DNA of 14,608 nucleotides. Source: JBHEKP01 sp041859375. Lineage in GTDB: Bacteria; Hydrogenedentota; Hydrogenedentia; Hydrogenedentales; CAITNO01. Below, in pieces: positions 7,473-14,608 of this stretch (its first letter is position 1; each line of letters opens with the position of its first letter). Both the position numbers and the translations under genes were made by a program. The stretch spans positions 1 through 14,608 of the forward strand of contig JBHEKP010000238.1 of the NCBI GenBank assembly GCA_041859375.1, given 5' to 3'. The notes under the pieces were generated by a model. It saw only the letters and a program-made list of their open reading frames with translations, made no database searches and was not told the origin of the DNA.

Positions 7473-7506
7473 AAAAGCCCGGACGGATCACCGTCCGGGC
7501 TTTTTT
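7473..7506 (+). terminator. Strong intrinsic terminator
   Basis: GCCCGGACGG (7477-7486), loop ATCA, CCGTCCGGGC (7491-7500): a perfect 10-bp GC stem followed by six T (7501-7506). Four A before the stem extend the pairing and make the element potentially bidirectional. It ends the NTF2-like lipoprotein transcript. Confidence 0.95.
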
Positions 7507-7641
7507 GTTCGGGTTCAGCCCCATTTCCGCGTCATTAATTTCGCCCATGCACTCCCCCCCCATTACGGCACGGCAGACAGCGCCCCCCAAGGCGCGCGCA
7601 AGTCAGGGGAGAAAAATGTAATATTCCCGATGGGATGGCTG

Positions 7642-7647
7642 TATAAT
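7642..7647 (+). promoter_or_regulatory. Candidate -10 box for the propeller lipoprotein gene
   Basis: A perfect TATAAT, 50 bases before the chosen ATG at 7698 and downstream of a strong terminator, so a promoter is required here. There is no good -35 hexamer at the expected spacing. The flanking nonamer GTATAATTT is identical to that at 830-838. Confidence 0.5.
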
Positions 7648-7685
7648 TTAAGGGAGACGAAAGAGGGGATGCGGGAGGTATGCGT

Positions 7686-7690
7686 GGAGG
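7686..7690 (+). promoter_or_regulatory. Ribosome binding site fixing the propeller lipoprotein start
   Basis: GGAGG lies 7 bases before ATG 7698. In-frame ATGs at 7680 and 7692 have a purine-rich site only 1 base away. Starting at 7698 also gives a standard lipoprotein signal peptide. Confidence 0.7.
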
Positions 7691-7697
7691 CATGGGT

Positions 7698-10610
7698 ATG
7701 CGCAGGTTAATCTGTCTGCTGGTTCTGGCTGTTGTTGCGGGCGGTTTTGCGGGTTGTCCCCGGCGGAACCCCCTGCCTGATCCCAACAAGCCTCCGGTGG
7801 TGACGCCGGACAAGCCGCCGGTGATTGATCCCAAGAACCCGCCGCAGTTTTTGAGCGCGAACGTGAACGGGGGCTATTACCGGAACGGCGCGCTTGACGA
7901 CGCCGTGTCCGCGCCGGAGACGGAGGGCGATGCGGGAGGGGAGCCGCGTGAGGTGGTGGAGCCGGACGTGATCCGCCGTGACGGAAGGTATCTCTACATT
8001 TTGAACCAGTACCGCGGCCTGACCATTGTGGACCTGGACACGGAAACGGTGACGGGCCGGGCCGCCACGCCCGGTTATCCGCGCGACCTGTACCTGCGCG
8101 GCGGTATGGCGTGGGTTCTTTCCGGCTACGCCGCGGAGGTGCGCGAGGAGGGGGGCCTGTTCAAGTGCGAGGTGGCGTCGCGCGTTTACGCCGTGGATGT
8201 TTCCAACCCCGCCGCCCCGGCGGTGATTGGATCGCTGAACCTGCCGGGCGACTTTATTGACAGCCGCCTTGTGGGTGACGCGCTTTACGCCGTGTGCGCC
8301 AACTACAACTATGTATGGCAGGAGGGCGCCACTGCGGACACGCCGGTTTCCTCCCCCGCCAAGGAGCAGTCCGGCAACAGCACCTGGGTCACCAGCGTGG
8401 ACCTGTCGGAGCCGGGCAGCCCCGAGGCGGTGGGCACGGTCAGCTTTGACGGCTACGGCACGCTGATCCAGGCGTCGAACGAGGCGATGTTCGTCGCCGC
8501 GCCCGACTGGCAGGCCAACACCACGGCGGTGACCTATGTGGACATCAGCGATCCGCACGGCGAGATGGCGGTTCGCGGGGCGATTTCGGTGCCGGGGCAG
8601 ATCACGGACCGGTTCAAGATGGACGCATGGAACGGCACGCTGCGGCTGGTCACCAACACGTGGTGGCCGGAGCGCGAGACGGACGTGATCACCGTGGACC
8701 TTTCCAATCCGGACGCGCTGGAGGTGCTGGGCAAGGCGCGCGTGGAAAACGCCTCGGGCGAGGCGCTCTTCGCCACCCGCTTTGACGGCCCCCGCGCCTA
8801 CATCGTCACCTATTTCATGGTCGATCCGCTCTTCGTTCTCGACCTTTCCGACCCCGCCGCACCGAAGGTGGCGGGCGAACTGGTCGTGCCGGGCTGGTCC
8901 ACCCACATCGAGCCGCGCGGCGACCGGCTTATCGCGCTCGGCGTGGACGACACCAACGGGCGCAGGGTCTGCGTGAGCCTCTTTGACGTGGCCGATCCCG
9001 CCGCGCCCGCCCTGCTGGACCGGGAAACTTTCGGGGACAACTGGAGCTGGTCGGCCGCCTACGGGGACGTGAAGGCCTTCACGGTGCTGGAGGACCTGCT
9101 TGTGGTGCCCTTCAGCGGCTGGGAGGAGGGCGCGGGCGGCTATGACCGCCTCCAGTTCCTCGCCTGGGACCGGGGCGGCGTCGCGCCGCTGGGCCATGTG
9201 GATGTGCAGGGTTCGGTGCTGCGCTCGCTGGAGTACGGGAGCCGCTATTACGGCGTCACCGCGGAGGAACTCTCCGCCATCGAGCTTGCGGGCAGCCAGC
9301 CGGTGGTGGTGAACCGGGTGCCTCTGGCGGAATACATTGCGGACTATGTGCCGCTGGACAACGGGCTTGCGGCGGAGATTGTGACCAGTTACGCCAAGAA
9401 CAGCACGGAGGTGCGCGTGAAAAGCGCGCCCGGGTCTGAGCCCGCCGGCGTGGTGACGCTGCCGGGCGCGTCGTTCACCGCGGCCTTTGGCCTGCCCGGC
9501 GGCGCGGTGGCGCTGGTGTCCTCCGGCTACGACGAGGCGAACAACTACCAAGGTTATTACACGGTGAGCCGGGTGGACTGCACCGTGACGCCGCCGGTGG
9601 CGGTGTGGACCACGCGCGTCAACATGCAGCCTTGGTATTCAGGCTGGTGGGGCGGCGGATGGTACGGCGGCCCGGAGGTGATGGTGGATGCGGCCATGCC
9701 GCGCGACGCGGGCGGCGGCGGGTCCTCCGAGCCGGGTTCGGCGGGATCGGAAAAGGCGGCCATGTACGACATGCGCTGGTGGCCGGGCTACTATTACCGC
9801 GCCGAGGACGCCGCGATGCTGGTGAACGGCAAGGTGGTGCTCCAGGGCTGGGCGGACAGTTACGGGACCGTCATCGGCGAAATGCCGCCCGACCGGGGCC
9901 TTGCGGTGGTGGACGCGGCCACCGGCGCGCTGGACGGCACGGCAGGCTTCGGCATCGCCCCCGTGGCGGGGGTGGCCGCGGGGCCGGACGGCGTGTACGT
10001 GACCACGTGGTATTCGGCGGCGGCGGACAGCCAGGGCCGCGCGTGGTGCGCCTATTTCCTCCAGGTGTTCCACCCCGAGACGCTCACGATGGGTCCGGGC
10101 GCGAGCGTTCCGGGCATATTTGTGCGGCGCGAGGGCGCGGAGGGCGTGATAGTCACAGAAGACACCCAGTACGGCGAGGGATGGAACTGGAAGCGCGTGC
10201 TGAACACCCTTGCCTGGGACGGCGGCGGCGGGATTGTGGAGCCCCTGTCCGCGCTGGAACTGCCCCAGAACACGGGGCAGATCCTGGTGCGCGACGGCAT
10301 GGTGTGGTTCTCCATGAACGACAACGCCGTCCAGTATGCGGGAACCGCCGTGATCAGCACGGCGGGCGCGCTGGTGATGGGGCCGAAAACGGCCATAACC
10401 GACAATTACAACTACGGGCAACTGCTGGACGCGCGCGGAAACGGGCTTCATGTGATGCTCTGCGGATCGCTGATCGTCCGGTATGATTACAGCGAAAGCG
10501 CGCTTGTTCCGGCGCTTCAGACGCCCGTGATGGGCTGGCCGCTCCGGCTGCGCTTCAACGGCGACGCCGTCTACGCCCCGATGGGCAATGCGGGGCTGGC
10601 GGTTTACTGA
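7698..10610 (+). CDS. Large beta-propeller lipoprotein with LVIVD-like repeats
   Basis: A 970-residue lipoprotein. Residues 1-19 are the signal peptide and the lipobox FAGC gives Cys20. A Pro/Lys/Asp-rich linker with repeated KPPV-type segments (about 24-50) leads to the folded part. Repeats such as GLTIVDLDT, VYAVDVSNPAAPAVIGSL, VDLSEPGSPEAVG, VDISDPHGEMAVRG and VLDLSDPAAPKVAGEL are beta-propeller blades of the LVIVD or secreted 'beta propeller domain' (COG4880-like) type. The N-terminal segment EVVEPDVIRRDGRYLYIL resembles the opening of that family. Residues about 643-704 form an unusual Trp/Tyr/Gly-rich insertion. No catalytic motif is visible; a surface binding or scaffold role is an inference. 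It is a single-gene unit between a strong terminator and a GC-rich hairpin. Confidence 0.85.
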   Translation: MRRLICLLVLAVVAGGFAGCPRRNPLPDPNKPPVVTPDKPPVIDPKNPPQFLSANVNGGYYRNGALDDAVSAPETEGDAGGEPREVVEPDVIRRDGRYLYILNQYRGLTIVDLDTETVTGRAATPGYPRDLYLRGGMAWVLSGYAAEVREEGGLFKCEVASRVYAVDVSNPAAPAVIGSLNLPGDFIDSRLVGDALYAVCANYNYVWQEGATADTPVSSPAKEQSGNSTWVTSVDLSEPGSPEAVGTVSFDGYGTLIQASNEAMFVAAPDWQANTTAVTYVDISDPHGEMAVRGAISVPGQITDRFKMDAWNGTLRLVTNTWWPERETDVITVDLSNPDALEVLGKARVENASGEALFATRFDGPRAYIVTYFMVDPLFVLDLSDPAAPKVAGELVVPGWSTHIEPRGDRLIALGVDDTNGRRVCVSLFDVADPAAPALLDRETFGDNWSWSAAYGDVKAFTVLEDLLVVPFSGWEEGAGGYDRLQFLAWDRGGVAPLGHVDVQGSVLRSLEYGSRYYGVTAEELSAIELAGSQPVVVNRVPLAEYIADYVPLDNGLAAEIVTSYAKNSTEVRVKSAPGSEPAGVVTLPGASFTAAFGLPGGAVALVSSGYDEANNYQGYYTVSRVDCTVTPPVAVWTTRVNMQPWYSGWWGGGWYGGPEVMVDAAMPRDAGGGGSSEPGSAGSEKAAMYDMRWWPGYYYRAEDAAMLVNGKVVLQGWADSYGTVIGEMPPDRGLAVVDAATGALDGTAGFGIAPVAGVAAGPDGVYVTTWYSAAADSQGRAWCAYFLQVFHPETLTMGPGASVPGIFVRREGAEGVIVTEDTQYGEGWNWKRVLNTLAWDGGGGIVEPLSALELPQNTGQILVRDGMVWFSMNDNAVQYAGTAVISTAGALVMGPKTAITDNYNYGQLLDARGNGLHVMLCGSLIVRYDYSESALVPALQTPVMGWPLRLRFNGDAVYAPMGNAGLAVY

Positions 10611-10621
10611 ACGTTTTCACC

Positions 10622-10656
10622 GCGTCCGGGGCGGGCCCGCGGCCCGTCCCGGACGC
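10622..10656 (+). terminator. Long GC-rich hairpin, probable terminator
   Basis: GCGTCCGGGGCGGGCC (10622-10637), loop CGC, and GGCCCGTCCCGGACGC (10641-10656) make a 16-bp stem with a single G-U pair, 11 bases after the propeller stop. The tail TTCAATTT is a poor U-tract, and a better T5 run (10674-10678) lies 17 bases on. Termination is likely but may depend on other factors. Confidence 0.6.
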
Positions 10657-10679
10657 TTCAATTTCGGCGGGGCTTTTTG

Positions 10680-10708
10680 TTGAGTCCCGCCAGTGGAAAA
10701 GGCATAAT
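10680..10708 (+). promoter_or_regulatory. Sigma-70-like promoter for the aminotransferase gene
   Basis: TTGAGT (10680-10685), a 17-base spacer, then CATAAT (10703-10708). The hexamers match consensus at 4 and 5 of 6 positions. This is the best -35/-10 pair in the window. It lies 62 bases before the GTG at 10771. Confidence 0.55.
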
Positions 10709-10770
10709 TATCGGGCAGATGGGAGGATTGGGCGGAAGCGTGAAGGGAACACCAAAGGGAGTTGCAGACT

Positions 10771-12000
10771 GTGTCCAACAAGGCTAAACCGTCCCCGCTC
10801 GCGCTGCTGGGCGGCGAACCCGTCCGGGGCGCCGGCAAAACATGGCCCACATGGCCGGTTTTTGACGATTCGGAGCGTCAGGCCCTTCTCGGGGTCCTGG
10901 AGACGGGAAAATGGTTTTACGGCGACCATGTGGCCGCCTTTGAGGAGGAATACGCCGCGTTTCAGGGCGCGGGCCAGTGTGTGACCGTGAACAGCGGCAC
11001 GGCGGCGGCGGAGGTGGTGCTCCAGGCGCTGGGCATCGGCCCCGGCGACGAGGTCATCGTGCCTCCGTACACCTTCATCGCCACGGCAAGCGCCGTCGCC
11101 CGCGTGGGCGCCACCCCCGTGTTCGCCGATCTGGACGACACGTGGTGCATCGATCCGGACGCGGTCGCGGCGGCGGTCACCCCCCGCACAAAGGCAATCA
11201 TGCCGGTGCATTTCGGGGGGCGCATCTGCGACATGGACCGCCTCAACGACATCGCCGCCGACCGGGGCCTCCCCATCATCGAGGACGCCTGCCACTGCTG
11301 GGGCGGCCGCTGGGTAGGCCGGGGAGCGGGCACGCTGGGCGTGTGCGGCATTTTCAGCTTCCAGGTCTCCAAGAACATCACGGCGGGCGAGGGCGGCGCG
11401 ATTGTGACGGACGATCCGGCGCTGGCGGCGCGCTGCCGGTCAATCACGAACTGCGGACGGGGCGGCAAGGAGCTTCCCTGGTACCACCACATCAACCTCG
11501 GCACCAACGCGCGCATGACCGAATTCCAGGCCGCGCTGCTGCGCTGCCAGCTGAAGCGGCTGGGCGAGCAGACGCTCCTGCGCGAGCGCAACGCGGCGAT
11601 ACTGAACAACGAGCTTGAAAAGATCGGGGGTCTGGAGCCGCAGCCGAAGAGCAACCGGATCACGCGGCGCGCCTACCACCTCTACTGCCTGCGCATCAAC
11701 GAGGCGGAATTCGGCTGCTCCCGCGCGCAGTTCGCCGCGGCGGCGAACGCGGAGGGCTGGCCCGTGGGGCCGGGGTACCCGCTGCCGCTCTACGAGCAGC
11801 CCGTCTTCAAAAACTGGCCCGGCGGCATTTACAACAACTGCCGCTGCCCGGTGGCTGAGGATCTCTGCCGCCGCAGCGGTCTTTGGATGACCCACGAGAA
11901 GCTGCTCGCCACGGAGCAGGACATGTGGGACATTGTGGAGGCCGCCAAAAAAATCAAGGAGAACGCCGCGGCGCTCAGCGCATGGACGCCGGAGGCGTGA
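10771..12000 (+). CDS. DegT/DnrJ/EryC1/StrS family PLP aminotransferase
   Basis: A 409-residue protein of the fold-type I sugar aminotransferase family. The GTG at 10771 is preferred over TTG at 10762: AGGGAG (10756-10761) is 9 bases from GTG but abuts the TTG, and the resulting MSNKAKPSPLALLGGEPV matches how such proteins usually begin. Typical blocks are NSGTAAAEVVLQAL, GDEVIVPPYTFIATASA, the cofactor-contacting EDACH (D172) and SKNITAGEGG with the PLP Lys at K201. The C-terminal part contains TEFQAALLRCQLKRL, as expected. Such enzymes transfer an amino group to a keto sugar or keto-cyclitol, often in polysaccharide or antibiotic sugar pathways. No sugar dehydrogenase or glycosyltransferase is adjacent, so the substrate is open. 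The zinc-ribbon gene starts 11 bases after its stop. Confidence 0.92.
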   Translation: MSNKAKPSPLALLGGEPVRGAGKTWPTWPVFDDSERQALLGVLETGKWFYGDHVAAFEEEYAAFQGAGQCVTVNSGTAAAEVVLQALGIGPGDEVIVPPYTFIATASAVARVGATPVFADLDDTWCIDPDAVAAAVTPRTKAIMPVHFGGRICDMDRLNDIAADRGLPIIEDACHCWGGRWVGRGAGTLGVCGIFSFQVSKNITAGEGGAIVTDDPALAARCRSITNCGRGGKELPWYHHINLGTNARMTEFQAALLRCQLKRLGEQTLLRERNAAILNNELEKIGGLEPQPKSNRITRRAYHLYCLRINEAEFGCSRAQFAAAANAEGWPVGPGYPLPLYEQPVFKNWPGGIYNNCRCPVAEDLCRRSGLWMTHEKLLATEQDMWDIVEAAKKIKENAAALSAWTPEA

Positions 12001-12011
12001 GGAAAGGGACC

Positions 12012-12206
12012 ATGTCCCAGGCCCGGAAAAAGGCCCCGGGGGCCGTATCCCCCGCAAAGGCCGACGCAAAGGGAAAGGCGCCGGAAACGGCGCGGGAAAA
12101 CGGGGAAACGGCCACCTGCATGCACTGCCGGTACGAACGGCCGGCGGCGGACGCGCGGTGCCATATTTGCGGCTATCCATGGCCGTGGATGGAGGAAAAG
12201 AAATGA
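12012..12206 (+). CDS. Small zinc-ribbon protein, 64 residues
   Basis: The start at ATG 12012 follows a purine-rich ribosome site (AGGAAAGGG) directly after the aminotransferase stop; the longer open frame to 11883 lies inside that gene. The N-terminal half (1-35) is rich in Lys, Ala, Pro and Gly and is probably disordered. The C-terminal half has C36-x2-C39-x10-C50-x2-C53, a compact rubredoxin/zinc-ribbon-like knuckle pair, followed by GYPWPWMEEKK. The stop overlaps the ATG of the PilT-like gene (ATGA), implying translational coupling. A metal-binding adaptor role is inferred; I recognise no named family. The regular cysteine spacing and tight coupling support it being a real gene. Confidence 0.78.
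   Translation: MSQARKKAPGAVSPAKADAKGKAPETARENGETATCMHCRYERPAADARCHICGYPWPWMEEKK
12191..12195 (+). promoter_or_regulatory. Ribosome binding site fixing the PilT-like start
   Basis: GGAGG lies 7 bases before the ATG at 12203 and inside the end of the zinc-ribbon gene. The frame is open further upstream to 11933, but that part overlaps two genes and does not resemble PilT. Confidence 0.8.
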
Positions 12207-13339
12207 CAGCGGCGGAAATACCCTCGGACGACGGAAAAAACCGGTCCAAACTCAAGAAACTGCTCGGCTACGCCGTGAAAAACGGCGCGTCCGACCTGCA
12301 CCTGTCGGTGGGCAGCCCGCCCGCGGTGCGCATTGACGGCGAAATCCGCTTCCTGCCCGCGGACCCGCTCACGCTGGAGGACATGGAGTCCTTCGTGAAC
12401 GAGATGATGAACGAGCGCCAGCGCGACACCTTCTACGACCGGGGCGATTTCGACCTCGCCCACGGCGTGCCGGGGCTGGGCCGCTTCCGCGTGAACGCCC
12501 TGCGCCAGCGCGGGTCCACGGCCATCGTGATGCGCCATGTGAAGAGCAAAATCCTCGGCTTTGAGGCGCTCAACCTGCCGCCGGTGCTTTCGCGCATCGC
12601 CGACATGCCCCGGGGCCTTGTGCTCATCACGGGCACCACGGGCAGCGGCAAGTCCACCACGCTGGCCTCGCTGGTGGACTGGATCAACGACCACAAGCGC
12701 ATGCACATCGTCACGCTTGAGGATCCCATCGAATACCTGCACACCAACAAGAAAAGCATCGTCACCCAGCGCGAGGTGGCCATCGACACGCGCGACTTCC
12801 TCGCGGCGCTGCGCGCCGTCATGCGCGAGGACCCGGACGTGATTCTCATCGGCGAGATGCGCGACGCGGAGACCTTCCAGGCCGCCATCTCCGCCGCGGA
12901 AACTGGCCACCTGGTCTTCTCCACGCTGCACACCACGAACGTGATGATGACCATCGACCGCATCATGGACATGTTCCCCTCGAACATGCACGCGCAGGTG
13001 CGTTCCCAGCTCGCCCTCCAGCTCCGCGCCTGCATCTCGCAGCGGCTGCTGCCGGCGGCGGACACGCGCGGCCGCGTGCCCGCCATCGAGGTGATGATTT
13101 CCAACCCCGGCATCGCGGGGCTGATCCGCGACAACAACGTGAAGCAGATTCCGAACGCCATCGCGGGCGGCGCGGAGGACGGCATGCAGACCTTCAACAT
13201 GAGCCTTGCGGGGCTGCTGCGCCAGCGGCTCATCCGCGAGGACGACGCCCTCATCGCATCCGACAACCCCGACGAGCTCAAGATGAACATGCAGGGCATC
13301 TACCTGAGCCAGGGGCGCGGCGGCATCCTTAAAAAGTAG
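12203..13339 (+). CDS. pilT: PilT/PilU-family twitching motility ATPase
   Basis: A 378-residue secretion-type hexameric ATPase. The N-terminal domain has ASDLHLSVGSPPAVRIDGE and a PAS-like region to about 110. The RecA-like core has Walker A GTTGSGKS (144-151, K150), the Asp box VTLEDPIEY, Walker B DVILIGEMRD (GEMRD at 217-221) and the His box TGHLVFSTLHT. The TIDRIMDMFP and QLRACISQRLLP blocks are PilT-type. The PilT C-terminal AIRNLIRE motif is altered here to GIAGLIRD (303-310). Its length is closer to PilU than to the shorter classic PilT. PilT proteins drive retraction of type IV pili at the inner membrane. No pilin, PilB or PilC gene is in the window. Its stop is 9 bases from the convergent SGNH gene, with no terminator hairpin between them. 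Confidence 0.9.
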   Translation: MTAAEIPSDDGKNRSKLKKLLGYAVKNGASDLHLSVGSPPAVRIDGEIRFLPADPLTLEDMESFVNEMMNERQRDTFYDRGDFDLAHGVPGLGRFRVNALRQRGSTAIVMRHVKSKILGFEALNLPPVLSRIADMPRGLVLITGTTGSGKSTTLASLVDWINDHKRMHIVTLEDPIEYLHTNKKSIVTQREVAIDTRDFLAALRAVMREDPDVILIGEMRDAETFQAAISAAETGHLVFSTLHTTNVMMTIDRIMDMFPSNMHAQVRSQLALQLRACISQRLLPAADTRGRVPAIEVMISNPGIAGLIRDNNVKQIPNAIAGGAEDGMQTFNMSLAGLLRQRLIREDDALIASDNPDELKMNMQGIYLSQGRGGILKK

Positions 13340-13348
13340 GCGGCGCGG

Positions 13349-14608
13349 TCACTCCTCCGGGAACAGCGCCATGAGCGCGTCGGCGAAGAGGGCCTGGCCC
13401 CGCGCGTCGGGGTGGTTGATGGCGTTGGAGAGCAGGGTGATGTAGGGCAGGCCGCAGCGGTGAAGCTGGCACCAGAGGGCCGATGCGTCGGCGAGGGCGA
13501 CCTTGTTTTCGGCGGCAAAACGCAGCAACCCCCTGACGTAGGGGCGGGGGTCCCCGTCGAACTTGAGGGTTTCCACCTTCATCCAGTCGGGGCGCACAAG
13601 ATGCGGGGTGATGAGCGCCACCTCCGCGCCGGCGGATTGTATCTTTTCGAGGATGCCGGCGTAGTGCGGCTGGGTGGTGGTCTCGTCGAGGTAGGCGTCG
13701 TTCACGAATTCGATGGTCACCAGGTCGGGCTTGGGATCGAGCACGTCCCGCTGGAAGTCGTAGGTGCCCCCGGCGGGCGCCTCCAAATAGTTCCGGCTGC
13801 CGCCGCCGGGCCATGCGGCGGTGCGCATGCGCACCTCGGCCTTGGGGAAGCGCTCCCGGAGCCGCGCCGCAAAGACATTCTGGTACCAGAGCTCCTTTTT
13901 GTCCCCCACGCCGCCGCCGTTGGTGACGCTGTCGCCGAAGGCGACGATGGTGACAACCCCGCCCTCGCGCAGTTTGGCCAGGGTTTTGGGCAGGAGCGCT
14001 TCCGCCTCCTTTCCCGTGGCCACGGGGACGGGGGCGGTCTTCTCGACGGGGAAGAGGTTTTCAGCGGACAGTTTCTCGCAGCCCGCGGGCACGAAGATGT
14101 TCGCCACCACCGTTTCGCCGGGTTCAGGATTAAAAGGCAGCGCCAGCGCGGGCGCGGGGACGCCCCGCACCAGGCGGAGTTTGCCGTCGGCGTCCGCCAC
14201 GATGCTGTCGAGGCGGCTGAGGGTGCAGTCGTAATCAACGAAGATCTTTTGGAACTCGCCGATGGCCCCGCCCTCCAGGCGGCCAAAGGTGGCCCAGAAG
14301 GGATCCATCTCGTAGTCCACCCCCCGTTTGAAGGGCGCGCCCTCCGGCTCGGGCTTCAGCACCAGCGAATCCGGCAGAAGCGCGCCGGTGGCGGAGCATT
14401 CCTCGGCCATCAGTTTTTCGGCGCGCGCGCCCTTCACCCAGCCGCCCGCCTTGGGGTTGAAGAGGGGAATGTTGGGCCTGATTTCGTTGCGCACCTCAAT
14501 GAAGGGGGGCGGCGCGATTTCGAAGACCGCAGATTCGGCAACCGTGACGGTTTTTCCGTCCAGGGTGACGGAACCGGGGCCGACGGACACGGTCCAGGGA
14601 CCGGTGAC
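13349..14608 (-). CDS. SGNH/GDSL-family hydrolase, N-terminus beyond window
   Basis: The reading frame is open from the right edge to TGA (13351-13349), giving 420 residues. The first possible internal start (GTG at 14590) gives 413 residues, but the frame continues upstream through VTGPWTV, so the real start is outside. The N-terminal half (to about 14000) looks like a beta-rich accessory domain. The C-terminal half is an SGNH hydrolase: block I GDSVTNGGG (Ser codon 13930-13928), the block II Gly region AWPGGGSRNY, block III EFVND (Asn codon 13702-13700) and block V INHPDARGQ (His codon 13414-13412). Such enzymes are esterases, often deacetylating glycans. The block V acid at the usual D-x-x-H position is not Asp. 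It converges on the PilT-like gene. Confidence 0.85.
   Translation of the reverse strand, partial: VTGPWTVSVGPGSVTLDGKTVTVAESAVFEIAPPPFIEVRNEIRPNIPLFNPKAGGWVKGARAEKLMAEECSATGALLPDSLVLKPEPEGAPFKRGVDYEMDPFWATFGRLEGGAIGEFQKIFVDYDCTLSRLDSIVADADGKLRLVRGVPAPALALPFNPEPGETVVANIFVPAGCEKLSAENLFPVEKTAPVPVATGKEAEALLPKTLAKLREGGVVTIVAFGDSVTNGGGVGDKKELWYQNVFAARLRERFPKAEVRMRTAAWPGGGSRNYLEAPAGGTYDFQRDVLDPKPDLVTIEFVNDAYLDETTTQPHYAGILEKIQSAGAEVALITPHLVRPDWMKVETLKFDGDPRPYVRGLLRFAAENKVALADASALWCQLHRCGLPYITLLSNAINHPDARGQALFADALMALFPEE

Larger units (their letters stand above)
7507..7697 (+). other. Intergenic leader of the propeller lipoprotein gene
   Basis: This stretch holds no credible gene. It contains a run of eight C (7554-7561), a small GCGCC/GGCGC stem-loop near 7580-7596, the TATAAT box at 7642 and the ribosome site at 7686. 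An 11-base palindrome, TCCC-GAT-GGGA (7625-7635), lies just upstream of the TATAAT. Confidence 0.5.

Noticed and set aside
7554..7561. Run of eight C as a possible phase-variation tract
   Set aside because: It lies more than 80 bases upstream of the TATAAT box and outside any coding frame, so slippage would have no obvious effect.
7424..7621. 65-codon plus-strand frame after the NTF2-like lipoprotein
   Set aside because: It overlaps the lipoprotein end and runs through the strong terminator; no ribosome site or motif is seen.
7707..9551. 614-codon open frame on the minus strand opposite the propeller lipoprotein
   Set aside because: It lacks a domain, a ribosome site and plausible composition, and fully overlaps a convincing lipoprotein gene.
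9605..10486. Shifted-frame open reading frame inside the propeller gene, considered as a frameshift
   Set aside because: The main frame runs without interruption through conserved blade motifs to its stop at 10610.

Overview
The window is high-GC bacterial DNA, densely packed with genes read mostly from the + strand. Clear Shine-Dalgarno sites precede most genes, with an occasional GTG start. Two proteins carry lipoprotein signal peptides with a lipobox cysteine, and three or more carry Sec-type signal peptides. There is also a PilT-family ATPase. Together these point to a Gram-negative-type cell envelope. The mix of exotic glycosidases (GH89, GH29), an SGNH esterase, a DegT/StrS aminotransferase and a large propeller lipoprotein resembles environmental PVC-superphylum or Hydrogenedentes-like genomes. 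That placement is an inference from gene content; no marker gene in the window proves it.

Layout. (1) Positions 1-734, minus strand: the N-terminal part of an exported metallophosphoesterase that runs off the left edge. (2) 735-883: a divergent intergenic region with a TATAAT box and a 16-bp perfect dyad. (3) 884-6257, plus strand: a tight five-gene run of NAD(P)H-hydrate epimerase, RNA 2',3'-cyclic phosphodiesterase (ThpR), a short YggT-family membrane protein, an exported GH89 alpha-N-acetylglucosaminidase and an exported, divergent GH29 alpha-L-fucosidase-like enzyme. Gaps are -19 to +31 bases, so co-transcription is likely. (4) 6337-6951: a LysE/RhtB-type exporter. (5) 7032-7454: a small NTF2-like lipoprotein followed by a textbook intrinsic terminator. 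(6) 7698-10610: a 970-residue beta-propeller lipoprotein with its own TATAAT box and a long GC-rich hairpin downstream. (7) 10771-13339: a DegT/DnrJ/EryC1/StrS aminotransferase, a 64-residue zinc-ribbon protein and a PilT-like ATPase. The last two overlap by ATGA, and a good -35/-10 pair lies in front of the set. (8) 13349-14608, minus strand: an SGNH/GDSL hydrolase converging on the PilT gene, with its N-terminus beyond the right edge.

How the genes may work together. GH89 and GH29 are adjacent and both exported, so they probably act together on host-type or algal glycans carrying terminal alpha-GlcNAc and fucose. The SGNH hydrolase could remove acyl groups from such glycans but is in a separate unit. 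The epimerase and ThpR are housekeeping repair functions, and their presence upstream of the glycosidases in one run is functionally mixed. I found no phage, transposon, CRISPR, tRNA or rRNA gene. No clear undescribed defence or mobile system is visible. The most unusual points are the altered substrate-pocket motifs in the GH29 protein, the Trp/Tyr/Gly-rich insertion in the propeller lipoprotein, the zinc-ribbon protein coupled to the PilT-like gene, and the dyad operator candidate in the divergent promoter region.
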